A program made the position numbers and the translations under genes. Positions 1-13,798 of a stretch of 64,000 nt of DNA are shown piece after piece. Position 1 is the stretch's first letter; the number at the start of each line of letters is the position of its first letter. A model generated the notes under the pieces. The model was not told where the DNA came from. It did no database searches and saw nothing but the letters and a program-made list of their open reading frames with translations. Source of the DNA: Brachionus plicatilis (Eukaryota; Rotifera; Eurotatoria; Ploima; Brachionidae); assembly GCA_010279815.1 (NCBI GenBank), contig QEOQ01000114.1, positions 904,203 to 968,202 of the forward strand. Reading direction: 5' to 3'.

Positions 1-345
1 GTTCTAGATAAATAAAAGCAGAAAATTTTAATTGTTTTCTAAGAATCGTGTGACAAAAGTGTGATGTAAAATGTAAGTTTGAATTAAAAAAATTTAATTT
101 CAAGTTGCGTAATTTGATGTAATTTTAAATAATTTAACATTTTTGATGTAAAAATACGTAAAATGATGCAATATTCGCCGTTCTGCGGTTAAAAGTCAAA
201 CACTGTATAATCTTGTTTTCTAATGAAATTTTTAAGAATATTTGAAAGATATCATGTCTTTATTTAAATTAGTTATCCAAATTTTAAATCTAAACTTTTT
301 TTTTTAAAAACTGTGGTGATGAAAAAATTACATTTTATTTTAAAG
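1..345. other. AT-rich non-coding flank
   Basis: No gene seen. Bases 1-209 carry short ACGTAAAAT and GATGTAAAAT runs and end in CAAACACTGTATAATC, which resembles the right end of the fold-back element at 45199-45650 (TAAACACTGTATG). This may be a truncated copy of that element whose left part lies outside the window. The rest is plain A/T-rich sequence up to the edge of the duplicated block at 346. Confidence 0.3.
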
Positions 346-614
346 AATTGTTGAGAACAGTTCTGAAAACTGAATGTAATATACTTTAAATAAAACATTA
401 ACATAAATAAATGACGTCTTTATTTTATTTTATAAAAATAAATCTAATAAAAGGGGTATCAAAAGAACTTTAATGATTAAATGAGAAGATTCTTTTTTTT
501 TATATCAAATTTAAGAAAAAATAAAAAAAAAATAAATATTTTTTTGAATGAAATTAAATTTCTATGATTAACTGGAGTGTTTAGATTGAAGAAAATGATT
601 GATTTTTTATGGTC

Positions 615-1716
<1,102 letters not shown>

Positions 1717-1891
1717 TTTTAATTTCTTCTATTAAATTTTTTTAATAATTATCTTTTATTGAAGTTGCTTAATTTTTTATCAATTTAATTTTGTTTGCAT
1801 TTATTTATATTTTTCGGATTTGATGCTTTACTTATCAAGTATACTTATAGTTGAATAATTTTTGTTTAGTTACAATTTTTCAAATACCTTT

Positions 1892-1943
1892 TAAAATTTA
1901 AATTCCTTTTTATCTTTGATGGTCTTGTTTAGAAAATATCTTA
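1892..1943 (+). repeat. Direct repeat flanking the LINE, left copy
   Basis: A stretch of about 52 bp, beginning AAATTTAAATTCCTTTTTAT and ending GAAAATATCTT, is repeated at 4171-4222 on the far side of the retrotransposon. It occurs once at 13976-14027 in the unoccupied copy B. It behaves like a very long target-site duplication or a duplication made at insertion. Confidence 0.7.
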
Positions 1944-1991
1944 TTGTTTCTTTTTTGCAGTCTCAATTCTCCATCAAGCAATTTTATTTTA

Positions 1992-4170
1992 ATACCTCTT
2001 CTATTTGGTTGCATCTATAGACCACCACCGCAGAGTAAGACCTATGATCCAAGTTGCATCGATATTGGTATTGTACGTTCACTTGAACAGCTAAACGCCT
2101 ACTTAATAGCAAGGATATCTCGAGTTTCATTTTGATGGGCGATTTCAACCTGCCGATTTGTGCAATTGGCTACTCGAGTCTTGAGCAACTGGTTACAAGT
2201 AAGACTTTTGCCAATAGTGGTCATTTAAGTAGTCTTCTGGACTTAGTGCTTGTGAGCGACCCAAATCGAATGTCCGAGGTAGAGTTAGGACCACCACTAG
2301 ACACGAGTATCACAAGAAGCCACGTTAGCTTATGTTTTCGGTTATTTGCACGTATAGAAAGAACGCAAGCCTTTGACAGCAGAAGATATAACTAGAGAAA
2401 CGGTGATTACGAATCGATGAACAAGTTCTTCAAAGAGTTTGACTGGAACGCCGCGTTTGGTACGAAATCGACGCAAGACCGCTACACAACGTTCTTGGGA
2501 GCTTTCGGTTTGGCCTCTGAACGCTTCGTCAAGAGACGCTCGCCAAGCCCACTCAATGCTAATCCGCCGTGGTGGAATAGCCGTATTGCTGCTCTAGTTA
2601 GACGCAAGAGACGCCTTTTTATTTGTAAGAGTATCGAAAAGAGCAATGAGCAGCTAGTCAAGAAACATAATACGATATGTAAGCTGGTGAGGGTCGTAGT
2701 CAAAAAGAGAGTCGTCGAGTATGAGTTGAAGCTTGTGCATGATGCAAAAAAGAACCCGAAGCTGCTCTATTCATACATGAACCGCCGATATGCCACCAGA
2801 GAGACCATAGCAGCATTAAAGGACCAAGACGGTACGTTTGTCACAGACAGAGCGGGCATATGTATCAAGCTCAACCAGTTCTTCTTCTCTGTATTCGATC
2901 CGCCAACGACAAGAGAAGCGGTCTTAAGAGCCAAAGAGAGTTTTAGTGTTCGTGCTTATCCGGATCCAGCGTTTGTCGTTGAGGATATCGTCGATGAGCT
3001 GCTACTCATCAAACTGGCTGCCTATGGTCTTCCCGTTTTAATCATCAAATGGAAACGTGCCTTCTTGAGTGTTCGTAAGCAGCGGGTGGTTGTTAGCGGT
3101 GTAGTGTCGGATTGGAAATCGGCGACGAGTGGCGTTCCCCAAGGGTAAGTCTTTGGCCCTCTTCTCTTTGTCATTTTTATAAATGACATGCCAGAAGTGT
3201 GCAGCTCTATTTGCAAACTATTCGCGGATGACAGTAAGTAGGACAGTATGTGGCAAACAAGTTTCAATGAAGAAAAGTGCGTTGTTATGCATCTTGGTGC
3301 CAACAACAAGTGCAATGACTACCATCTAGGAGACCATGAACTCATAAAGACCAAGCAAGAACGCGATCTTGGCATCATTATCACCAGTGATCTCAAACCG
3401 GATGAGCAAGCAAAACGTGCAGCGGCAAGAGCAACGATGATGGTATGTCGCATCAAGAACACCTTTTACCACTTCTCACAGTACTTGGTCAATTTGCTCT
3501 ACAAATCGTTCGTTCGACCTCACCTTGAATTTGCAGTAGCAGCCTGGAACCCGTACCGACGTGGAGATATTGACGTACTCGAAAAGGTCCAGAGGAGGTT
3601 CTCCAAGCTTGTGCCAGAGCTCAAATCGAAGCCGTACGCGGAGAAAAGAGATGCCCTCGGATGGACGACACTTGAGGACCGACGGAAACGCGGCGATCTC
3701 ATCCAGCTCCATAAGATTCAGCATGGACACGACCGAGTACATTTCATAAATGGCATCCAAATGGGCTGGACAGTCTAGCGGGTCGTACCAGAAATAATCA
3801 TCTTGCCAAAATGAGAGGCAGCTGGTAAGAAGTTGTGGTGTTCGTCCCAACTTTTTCGTTAATCGTACAGCCGGATACTAGATATTCACTTGATATAGAG
3901 ACCAGGATTACCGTAAACACTAACAAATTTAAAAACAGAATAGACAAATTACTCAAACATTTTTGAAACAAGAATAATTAAATTTTCTTATTTTACTTAT
4001 TAACAATCATTTAAGACATATTTTAAAATCAGACAGCTACCATAGCAAGGCTAGATATAGCATTGCTCCACAGTTAGTCTGTTGCAGCTTTTATTATTAT
4101 TATGATTATTATTTTTATTATAACTTTATTCTTCTTCCTCAATAGCATTAAATACTACTACTACTACTAA
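1992..4170 (+). mobile_element. Non-LTR (jockey/CR1-like) retrotransposon, decayed
   Basis: Broken pieces of a LINE polyprotein lie in order on the plus strand. An APE-type endonuclease C-terminus (about 1990-2400) shows FILMGDFNLP once a frameshift near 2130 is allowed. A linker and RT part (2417-3148) ends SATSGVPQG, followed after a stop by GPLLFVIFINDM and FADDSK (about 3155-3236), the YxDD-type motif being FADD. The C-terminal RT/thumb region is at 3248-3775 (FVRPHLEFAVAAWNP, EKVQRR, LEDRRKRGDLIQ). The palm segment that should hold the DFxKAFD motif is missing between about 3000 and 3010, so this is an internal deletion as well as a frameshifted copy. The 3' end has GCTACCATAGC, TTGCAGCTTTTATTATTATT and a terminal (ACT)n run at about 4155-4170. 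It is inactive. Confidence 0.85.
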
Positions 4171-4222
4171 AATTTAAATTCCTTTTTATCATTGATGGTC
4201 TTGTTTAGAAAATATCTTTTTA
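4171..4222 (+). repeat. Direct repeat flanking the LINE, right copy
   Basis: Near-identical to 1892-1943, and placed immediately after the (ACT)n tail of the retrotransposon. It is followed at once by sequence matching copy B at 14773, so the intervening 740 bp of copy B were lost here. Confidence 0.7.
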
Positions 4223-4697
4223 TGCCAGTTTTGAATTTGGACATGTCGAATATTCCAATCTATTGTGTAATTGCTATCTCACCATATCTTCTTTCTTTTA
4301 TTACTTTAACATAAAAACATACGATTATATTTAAATTTATTTAGAATATTTTTCTAAATTTTATTTTTGTTGAATTTACTTTAAAAACTTTTTGATTTTA
4401 ATTTATATCATTTTTTTTTGATATCATTTCTTTAATTTTATTTTTAATTTTAAACGAAATAAGACATTTTGACTTGGTCATTTTTATTTTATTTATTAAA
4501 AATATTAATTTTGGAAAGTCCCCAGGTTTGTATGAATATCTTTTGTTTTCTTTTAAAACGAATGATAGCATAAAAAACTTAAAATGCTAAGATAAAGTTA
4601 AAAAATTTTTTCGTTTGCAGGATTTTTAAAAAGTAACATTACTTTTAATAAGCTAATGAAACAAAGGTATTCTGAATTTCAAATACAAATTGGACAC

Positions 4698-5009
4698 TAC
4701 CCTATCTAACTTTAAAACATGTCTCATCAATGCTATTTTTTTTCTGACATTTAAGTAACATTAGCGAATTATTCTATTAAAAATTAATGTTTCATTGATG
4801 TTGTTAATTATTCTGCATTAATGTTATTAATTATGTTTGCATTAATGCAGCATCTAAATCATTCTTAAAAAAACATTAATATGAAAAAAATTTCAAATTT
4901 TTTAATTTTTTTATTAAGCATCATTTATATAATACAAGGGATAGAAAAAGTATGGAAATTGAAAACTCGATATACAAATTATTTAATATGGCAAAATTTT
5001 TTGATCTAA
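4698..5009. other. Non-coding, AT-rich
   Basis: No gene seen. It holds several ATTAATG/CATTAAT repeats around 4780-4880. Homology to copy B ends at its left edge, in the middle of what is a MITE terminal repeat in copy B (15228). Confidence 0.4.
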
Positions 5010-6038
5010 CTATATAACATAATAAGTGGTTAATTTATTCAAAATCGCTATCCATATTGAGTATCCTTCTTCGTTTAAAACAGGGTGTTTATTTGAATAC
5101 AATGATTCGCTTACTGATCCTTCTGTGTTACTTGAATTTAGGTTGCTTCTTGCTTTCGAATTTATTTCATCAATTGAATGACTTGAATCTAAGCTTGTCG
5201 ATTGGTTAGTTTTACCCAATTGAGAAGTCTGAATGGTGTTTCTTAATAATGTTAGTTTTTTCATGCTGACATTTTTTAACTGTTCTTCGGGCTTCAGCAC
5301 AAATTTTTGTAATTTCATTTTCCATTTATTTATAACCAAAATTTTGTCTCATTGACTTAATATATTCTAGTAAAAAAAAATTAAAATAAATTTTTATTAA
5401 ATCAACTAAACTTAATCAATATTAATTTACCATAGGCTGAGTGAATATAGTCCGAATAATCAATTACCATTTTTGCTCTATTACTCTAAGCCAAAGCTGA
5501 ATTATCATTAATCATGTTACCAATTAGCTTTCTGAAACAGGCTGTATCCGATTTGAATTGATTTTTAATTGTTGCATCTACTTCATTATTTAATTCGTTT
5601 GAAATTTTAATAATCGGACAGTTTAAAGAAAGCATATACATTATCAATAAGAACTTCATCTGAATTGTCAATTTTTACATTTAATAGACTTAAGATACTA
5701 AATGTGCTTTCATCAAGCCATTAAACGATACAATATTTTCTCAATTTTCTTAAACTATCTGAATGCCGATTAAGATTTTTAATTTTCTCTTCTTGATTCA
5801 TTTTTTGAATAGAAACAATCTGTGAAAAATTTAAATCGTGTGAGTCTCCAATTTGGTTATTAAAAATAACGCTTCCGGGCTTTTTATATAATTTTGTTCT
5901 TTTTTGCTTTGATACAGAAGAGAAAGTTTCTTTTGTATAATTTTTTTGTCGGTCATCTTTTAAGTTTTGTTGTCCAATTTTAGTTATTTTTACTGAGCTT
6001 TTAACTTTTGGAGAGATAATTTTAAGATCTAAAACCAT
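5010..6038 (-). pseudogene. Decayed protein-coding remnant, unrecognised
   Basis: Three minus-strand ORFs follow one another (5721-6038, 5486-5671, 5010-5339). The first is a lysine/serine-rich N-terminal region starting at the Met at 6038. Reading past its TAA at about 5721 gives KWLDESTFSILSLLNVK in the same frame, so at least one stop is a decay mutation. The middle piece contains CFRKLIGNMINDNSALA, which has the feel of a BEN-like or DUF4806-like C-terminus, but this is weak. The last piece is Ser/Asn-rich. It lies downstream of the Tnp2-like transposase on the same strand, so it may be the element's second ORF or an unrelated dead gene. Confidence 0.35.
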
Positions 6039-6647
6039 CTTTTTCCTAAAAATAATAAAAACACTTAGAGCTTAAAATATTAATAAAAAGAGATGATTGA
6101 TAAGCCAAAAATCTAAAAGAGAAAAATTGAATTAAGAAATAAGATTTTAGGGACGCTAATAAAATGTTTCATTTATTCTTTGAATTAGTATAAAACAAGT
6201 CATTTTCAATTTTTTTACTTTAACAGTTATTTTAGACTGAATCAAATTGTTTTATAAAATTATTTTAACAAAAAAATTTTAAATTATTATAATTTATTAA
6301 TTTTAGATACAATTTATAATTTTTTAAAGAAAAAAAATTAATTAAAACAGTGAGAAATATTTAAATCTGAAATAAATGAATAGCCACTAACTTCGGCAAA
6401 AAAAAAACTTTTTTAACATCTAAAATATTAACTGCAAAAACATTGTCTACTCTTTTGCATATTTTAAGCCTTGATTTAATTTCAGGGAATAAAATCGAAA
6501 AAAAATGGCAATGGAAATGTACGATCTGTTCATAAATTGCATAAACCTCATTTTTTCTGCATAAAATTTTTTTAATTTGCCGACACCGCTCTTCTTTTCC
6601 AATTTTTATATAGGAATTTGAAAATTTTCCTAATTTAAATGTGTATT
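6039..6647. other. Non-coding, AT-rich
   Basis: No convincing gene. A/T-rich sequence between the unrecognised remnant and the C-terminal part of the Tnp2-like pseudogene; it may be element UTR or intron. Confidence 0.3.
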
Positions 6648-9501
6648 CTAAAGAACATTATCAATATAAATATATTCAACAGAGAAAATATTAGCCTCAT
6701 CATTTCCAAAAAAAAAACAAATTAGATTAATATAAAAATTATTATCAACTAATATAGACCTAGTGCCGAATTTTATTTCATTATTTTGATCGGTTTTTTT
6801 CCGATTCGTTGTTCCTAGAACAAAATTTTTAAGTATAAATTTCTGAATTGGAATGCTTCCATTTAAATTTTCACTATCATTGGATAAACTTTGAGCAATA
6901 TTGAATATTTTGATAAACTCTTCACCAAGTAAATTCTGTCCTTTATTCATTCTTGATATTTTTCTATTTATCTCTTCAAATTGAAAACAATTCGTGACAT
7001 TAAGTGGTCCAAACTATCTGACTTGATCAGCTAAATGAAGAAGCTCATGAAATCCAGATTTAAAAATAAATTTGTCATAAAGATTTGGAGCTTTTTTTAC
7101 AAAAAATTTCAGAATATTTTCTACTTTAACTAGCATACTTCTTTCTACATTTTTCTCAAAAAAAAATTCTAATGAAATTACTAATAAAATTAAATTTTGA
7201 TAATATTCTAGATCCATTACTTTGTAAAAAATAATTAATGAATAATACAAAATAAAATGCATGAAATCACGACAGCGCCAATTTTTCCAATCATAAAGAG
7301 GGCATTAGAAATAAATGATGGAGTTCTAATACCCAAAAGCCGCTTGTTCAGAGAGAAGAATCTCGTTTTGGACCATCTGGGTTTTCTTCATTAAAAGGAT
7401 ATGTTTGAACAGAGCCTCCATTTTAACAATATTTTAAAAACATATTAAAAAAATAAGAGAATTAAACTTACATTCGGTAGCTATACGCTCACCTCGTTGC
7501 ATCAAATTCAAAACATCCATAATTTCCTGTTGATGATACCATATTTAGGACTGAAGCGCGTGCTGGTTTGTCAAAAACTCCACCAATAAGGAAAAATTTT
7601 GCATTTACATACTCACATGTTTGTAAGTTGATTCCATACTCTATAGTCTTTATTTCTCGACATATAGAGTTAAACAAAAAACCAAGGCCTACAATTAGCA
7701 ACACTTATCCCTAAATTATGAAATTAAATCAGACTAAATCATTGCTAAAGTAAAAAAAAAAAAAGTCATTTTAAAGTCTTTTCAAAGTCAAGTCAGTGAC
7801 TTGACTTGAAAATTTTTTTTTGATAAAAAGTCTTTTGTCGTTCTATTTTGTTATTAAGGCGGTCATTTTATTTCATAGTCATTGAAATGACTTTTCAGAA
7901 AAAAACTTCAAGTGAAGTCAAAAGACTTTTTTTTCAAAAAAAAATTTCAAATAAAATCAAATAACTTGAGTTCCAAAATGACTTGAGTCACTGACTTGAC
8001 TTTAACTTTATGACTTTTGAACAACTCTGAATTATGTATAAATAAAAGAATATTTGAAAAATAATACCGGCTATTACAACGTTTATATACCGGCAGTAAC
8101 GCTTTGATAAAGGTAATTCATTGATGGTTAAAATAACTAGCCATAAAGAAACATTTGATTTTTGAAACATACTGATTCCATCTGTGTTTATTATAAGCGT
8201 AAAAATATTACGATATTTTCGTATTGAATCACTCTCTGATTTAATAAATTTTTTATATACATCTCCATCTGTCAAATCAGATTACTTGTCGGTTTCCTTA
8301 TTTTGATCATTTTTAGTAAAAATTAAATTGTTTTTTTTTAAGATTCTTTGTAATTGATCTTTTATTAACAAATAATAATCCATCTGAAGTCTAAATTAAA
8401 AAGAATTTTAATATAAGTTGAAAATTTGAATAGAATAAGTAAATAAATAAAATCCAATTAGGAAATAATTATTGAACGTTTTAATTTGGATAAGTCTTGC
8501 TATATCAAATTACCAATCAAAAGTTAACTCCTTATAATTAAAATAATATCAATAATTAGAAAATAAGATATTGTTTTTTAATTTGTCTGATGTAATAAAA
8601 ATATGGTTCGAGATAACATTTTTCTATTAATTTATTTTATTTTTTTAAGTATCTAAAGTTTTATTTGCTTTTAAATTCAATTTCAAAAATGGTTAAAATT
8701 TGGATTTTTTCTAATAAATTAATTTAAATAAAGGTTTAAAAAATTACTTGTTGCTACATTTTTTACAATCATTCTTTAATTTATAATCAATTGTTTCGTA
8801 TAAACTGTCACATTCTACACAATACCAAGATTTTTTTAATAAAATTGTTTTTTCAAATGACAACTTGTTAATACATTGTTTAAAGTCTGTTGAATAACAT
8901 CATGGTTATAAATTGTCTTAATTAATTCACAAATGGATTTAAAGCCTGTTTGAGTTAAATTTCCCTTAAAAAATAGGGTACAAAGTTTTGTATATATATC
9001 TTTTTCAAGTTTCGAGCTAAATTTTTTTCCCAAAGATTTGTTATATTCCAAATCTTTTGAATAATTTGGAATTGAATTATTTAAGAAATTATTATCAATA
9101 GGGTCTTCATCATCAATAGGTTGATCGTCAATAGGTTCTTCATCATCAATAGGTTCTTCATCAAAAGGCTCATTATCAGTAGCTTCATCATCAATTTTTA
9201 CATCGCCATTCAAATCTAATGATAAGTTTATGCCGTGTCTTTCACTTGGCGGAAAAAAATAATTATCCGCAGTTGATTCTTTTTTTGAGTCTAATAATAC
9301 GCTTTTATTGCTCGTTTTTGATAAAAATTCTACGGATGCTTCAGAAACTGAAAAATTTGAGGGGTCTGATTCGTGAAACTCGTTTTCTGAAGACAAATTT
9401 GGATCACTGCTATGAAAATTTGATTCTTCAGTTTTACATATTTTTTTATGATTAAGATTTCTTGTTTTAGGCAATAAAGCCAGGCTAATCTTTTTGGGCA
9501 T
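6648..9501 (-). pseudogene. Tnp2-like (CACTA-type) transposase, copy I, broken
   Basis: Pieces of an animal Tnp2-like DNA transposase lie in order on the minus strand. The N-terminal ORF (8836-9501, 221 codons) is acidic with repeated DEEPIDD units and ends in a helical block (LCTLFFKGNLTQTGFKSI). After a frameshift at about 8835 a zinc ribbon follows (SWYCVECDSLYET ... DCKKC, 8745-8830). The next part, 7988-8275, has LIINTDGISMF and VILTINELP, the signature of the Tnp2 core. The piece at 7489-7704 has GGVFDKPARASVLNM and GNYGC. The C-terminal parts (7014-7262, 6648-6950) have SGFHELLHLADQVR. Typical family members are a single long protein, so this copy is split by stops, frameshifts and a palindromic insertion near 7755-8025. 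Confidence 0.75.
7755..8025. mobile_element. AAGTC-rich palindromic element inside the Tnp2 pseudogene
   Basis: Inverted arms share AAAGTCAAGTCAGTGAC (7784-7800) and its complement (7987-8003), with many further AAGTC/GACTT words between. It falls between two conserved blocks of the Tnp2 protein, so it probably inserted there. Related AAGTC/GTCAC fragments occur at about 19723-19796 and 26629-26720. Confidence 0.55.
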
Positions 9502-9586
9502 TCTCTAATTGATTTTAAAGAAAAATTCAAAAAACTAGTAGAAATTTAAAAAGATGTTTGTGAGAAGAATAATTAGAATAGAAATT

Positions 9587-10160
9587 TTAATTAAAAAAAT
9601 GATTCAAAGTAAAATTGCTAGAAAAAAAAACGCTTTCATTAAGCTTATGATTGAACCTCATTTCAATTTTTGTTTGATCATCAACTATCACCTGTTCATT
9701 TGAATTTGTGGAAAAATTGGACTTCAACCGCTTATCACAATTAGCATAAAATGGATTATAAATATACGCTGCTTGCTCACAAATAGCGAAAGCATTTGAC
9801 TTTAATTTGCAAAACATTGTAATGTATCCAAATTTGTCTTTAAATTTTATAAAATTTGTCTTTAAATTTAATTTAACTTGTACAAAAACGTGTATTTTTT
9901 TTTCAACTGTAAATGATCTAGAGCCAACACAAATCTTTTCAGCAAAAATAAAATTTTTTTTTTTTTTTTTAAATAATTTTCCAGAAAAGTTTTGAGACCA
10001 AAATCTAAATTTTCTATTTTAATTAAATCATTTGAAAAAAATTTAAAATCTGATTCAGCATTAAAGGATTTTTTTAGGTTAGTTGATTTTATCATAAAAT
10101 TTTTCTTAAAAAAATCAAAGTTTTGATCCTGATAATTTTGTTGATTAACATAAATAGAAA
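9587..10160 (-). pseudogene. Probable 3' part of Tnp2-like copy II
   Basis: Two short minus-strand ORFs (9587-9817 and 9868-10095) lie just downstream of the C-terminal transposase block of copy II. They are Asn/Lys/Phe-rich and have no motif I recognise. Position and strand suggest the decayed C-terminus of the same element. Several homopolymer runs, such as the T run near 9960, could hide frameshifts. Confidence 0.3.
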
Positions 10161-10164
10161 AGCA

Positions 10165-11427
10165 TTATGATACATTCCATAATTTGATAAATTCATCGCC
10201 GATAAGGTCCCTGCTTTTAATCATAGTTGTTTTTTTTCTATTCAGCTCTTCGAATTGATAACATGATAGTATATTCAATGGACCGAATTCTTTTACTGAA
10301 TCCACAAAATGAAGCAATTCATGAACTCCAGATTTTAAAATATGTGAATCATAAAAATTCTCAAGTTGACCAACAAATTTGTTCAAAAAATCTTTCACTA
10401 TGTTTAAATCTGATCTTACTATTTTCTTTGATTATAGCTTCTCAAGTGAAATTATTAAAAGGAAGAGATTTTCGAAATATTCACTGGGCATGATTTCAAA
10501 AAATACAGGAATTGCATAATTAAGAATGAAGCTCATAAATTCATTGGCTTTCCAAATTTTATAATCACATACTTGCCTTGGTGCATAACCTAAAAAATTT
10601 GGAGGTCTGATCTGTTTAATCCGTAAATTTATCAAATCCATTGAGTTAACTAAAGATAATTGTTCTTTTACTGGTGAATCAATTTTTATTTGATTGTCAA
10701 GTGGAATTCTATAGAAAGTTTGCAGTCTAAAAAAAATAAAAATAAAAATAAATTAGTATATTTGAGAAAAGCTTAAAAGTCACAAGTCTAAAGTAATTTC
10801 GGCATGATTTATTTGACTTTGACTCTGGTAATTTTAAAATTAATTAGAATTTTTGCATTTATGTAAATTTCTGAACACAAAATAATTAAAGAAATTTTAT
10901 CAAAATAGAAATATAATTCAAACTATAAAGATAAATTAATAAATTTCATCACCTGGAAAAACATTCGCCACAACTTCTTTGATTTTTATTGATTAATTCA
11001 ATATAAATTTTACATTTTTTACAGAACCATTTTTTTCAAAAATTATTTCTTAGTTTGTTATTTTTAGTAAATTATTGCTTAATTTGTCGAAAGATGTTGG
11101 TATATCAAGATTTGTTGCTATTTTAAATAATTGGACAACTTGTTTAAGTCCAGTCTTTGACAATTTTCCTGAATAGAAGAGTGAGAGTAAACTCATATTG
11201 ATCAATTCAGTTTTTTCGGTTTGAGTTTTATCAAATTTTTCTTGTATATTTTCATCTTTATTGGCCAACTCTTCGCTCTCATTATCATTATCAGGAAAAC
11301 AGTTCTTAACAGCAAAATTTTCCATCTCAAACATTCGATAAAATTCGGTGCCTGTCAAGTCATCTGGATTATTTGATGGTTTATGTTCAGATAAATTGCT
11401 GGTTGTTGGTGTAGTATTTTGATCCAA
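10165..11427 (-). pseudogene. Tnp2-like transposase, copy II, internally deleted
   Basis: The N-terminal ORF (11050-11427) begins at a Met at 11427 and ends in the same helical block as copy I (LLSLFYSGKLSKTGLKQVVQ). A frameshift or stop at 11050 is followed by a zinc ribbon (WFCKKCKIYIELI ... SCGEC, about 10960-11045). The Tnp2 core seen in copy I (INTDG to GNYGC) is absent; the sequence goes directly to the C-terminal block at 10432-10641 (IRPPNFLGYAPR, YKIWKANEFMSFILNYA) and 10165-10398 (SGVHELLHFVDSVKEFGPLN, FEELNR). The two copies are clearly homologous but far from identical, so they are old insertions or a tandem pair. Confidence 0.75.
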
Positions 11428-12385
11428 CCGATCATGAAAACTTAGCCATAAAAGATTAAAAGCCTGTGTGATTTTTTCTTTCTTTATTTTTCTTTGATAG
11501 AAAGCGGTGCTTCTGGGGATTTTTTTTTTTGCTTAAATCTGACATTTCTGAAAAATGTATTTCTAAAAAAAAACACCTGTCAATATGATAATTTTTTCTT
11601 AAGATAAGAATGACAGAGATTTAATGAAAAAAATTAAAATATTCTTAAAGGAGTATAGAAATTTTTTATAATATTTAAAATTTATGTCAGAATCAAGAAA
11701 AAATTATATTTTTTAATATCATCTTTTTATTTGTTTTCTGTTTGAGCTCCTTCAGAATTTTTTTACATGCATATTGTTTATATTGCATAAATTTAAAATT
11801 TGCGTTCCATAAAATTTCAACAAAATTTAAAGAATATTAATAGAATTTTTAAAGATCTATTAAAGTTCAACAGCTTTTCTGAAAAAATTAGTTGACTGGG
11901 ATATATCATCTGTTTTTAATTTTTAAGGATTTGGCAAGTGATAATCAAAAGAGTTTATTACTTTATTTGAATTGCCTATTATACATTTTCTTTATATTAT
12001 AAACAATAGAATAATATTATCTTTTACTGGATATCTAGCTTTATATTCCAACTCAATCAGACCTAGGCTTTAGTGATCATGATTTTGATCTTTATTTTCT
12101 TGATCCTTAGAAATTTTTTAAGGCAAAAAATCATGTTTATTGACCTTAATTAATAAATGTATACTGCTTACTGATTAAAAAAAATTGAAAATTGTAAAAA
12201 ATCTTAATTGAAAAAAATTTGAAGACTTTTTAAAGATAAATAAAAGAAACTTAAAAGATATTTTAGAGAAATTTAAAAGAAATTTTTAAAGATATTCTAG
12301 AGAAAAATGTACGATAACCTCTAAAAAAACTCTACAAATTTCTCTAAAATTTCTTTAAAGATCCTTTAAAATAAAGTTGACTGGG
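11428..12385. other. Non-coding spacer
   Basis: No gene seen. The word GTTGACTGGGA occurs at 11891 and again at 12374, just before the left edge of duplicated copy B, and may mark an insertion boundary. Between 12230 and 12370 there are imperfect inverted AGAGAAATTT/AAATTTCTCT words. Confidence 0.35.
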
Positions 12386-12654
12386 AATTGTTGAGAACAT
12401 TTCTGAAAACTGAATGTAATACACTATAAATAAAACATTAACATAAATAAATGACGTCTGTATTTTATTTTATAAAAATAAATCTAATAAAAGGGGTATC
12501 AAAATAATTTTAATGATTAAATGAGAAAATTCTTTTTTTTTTATATCAAGTTTAAGAAAAAATAAAAAAAAATAAATATTTTTTTAAATGAAATTAAATT
12601 TCTATGATTAACTGGAGTGTTTAGATTGAAGAAAATGATTGATTTTTTATGGTC

Positions 12655-13798
<1,144 letters not shown>

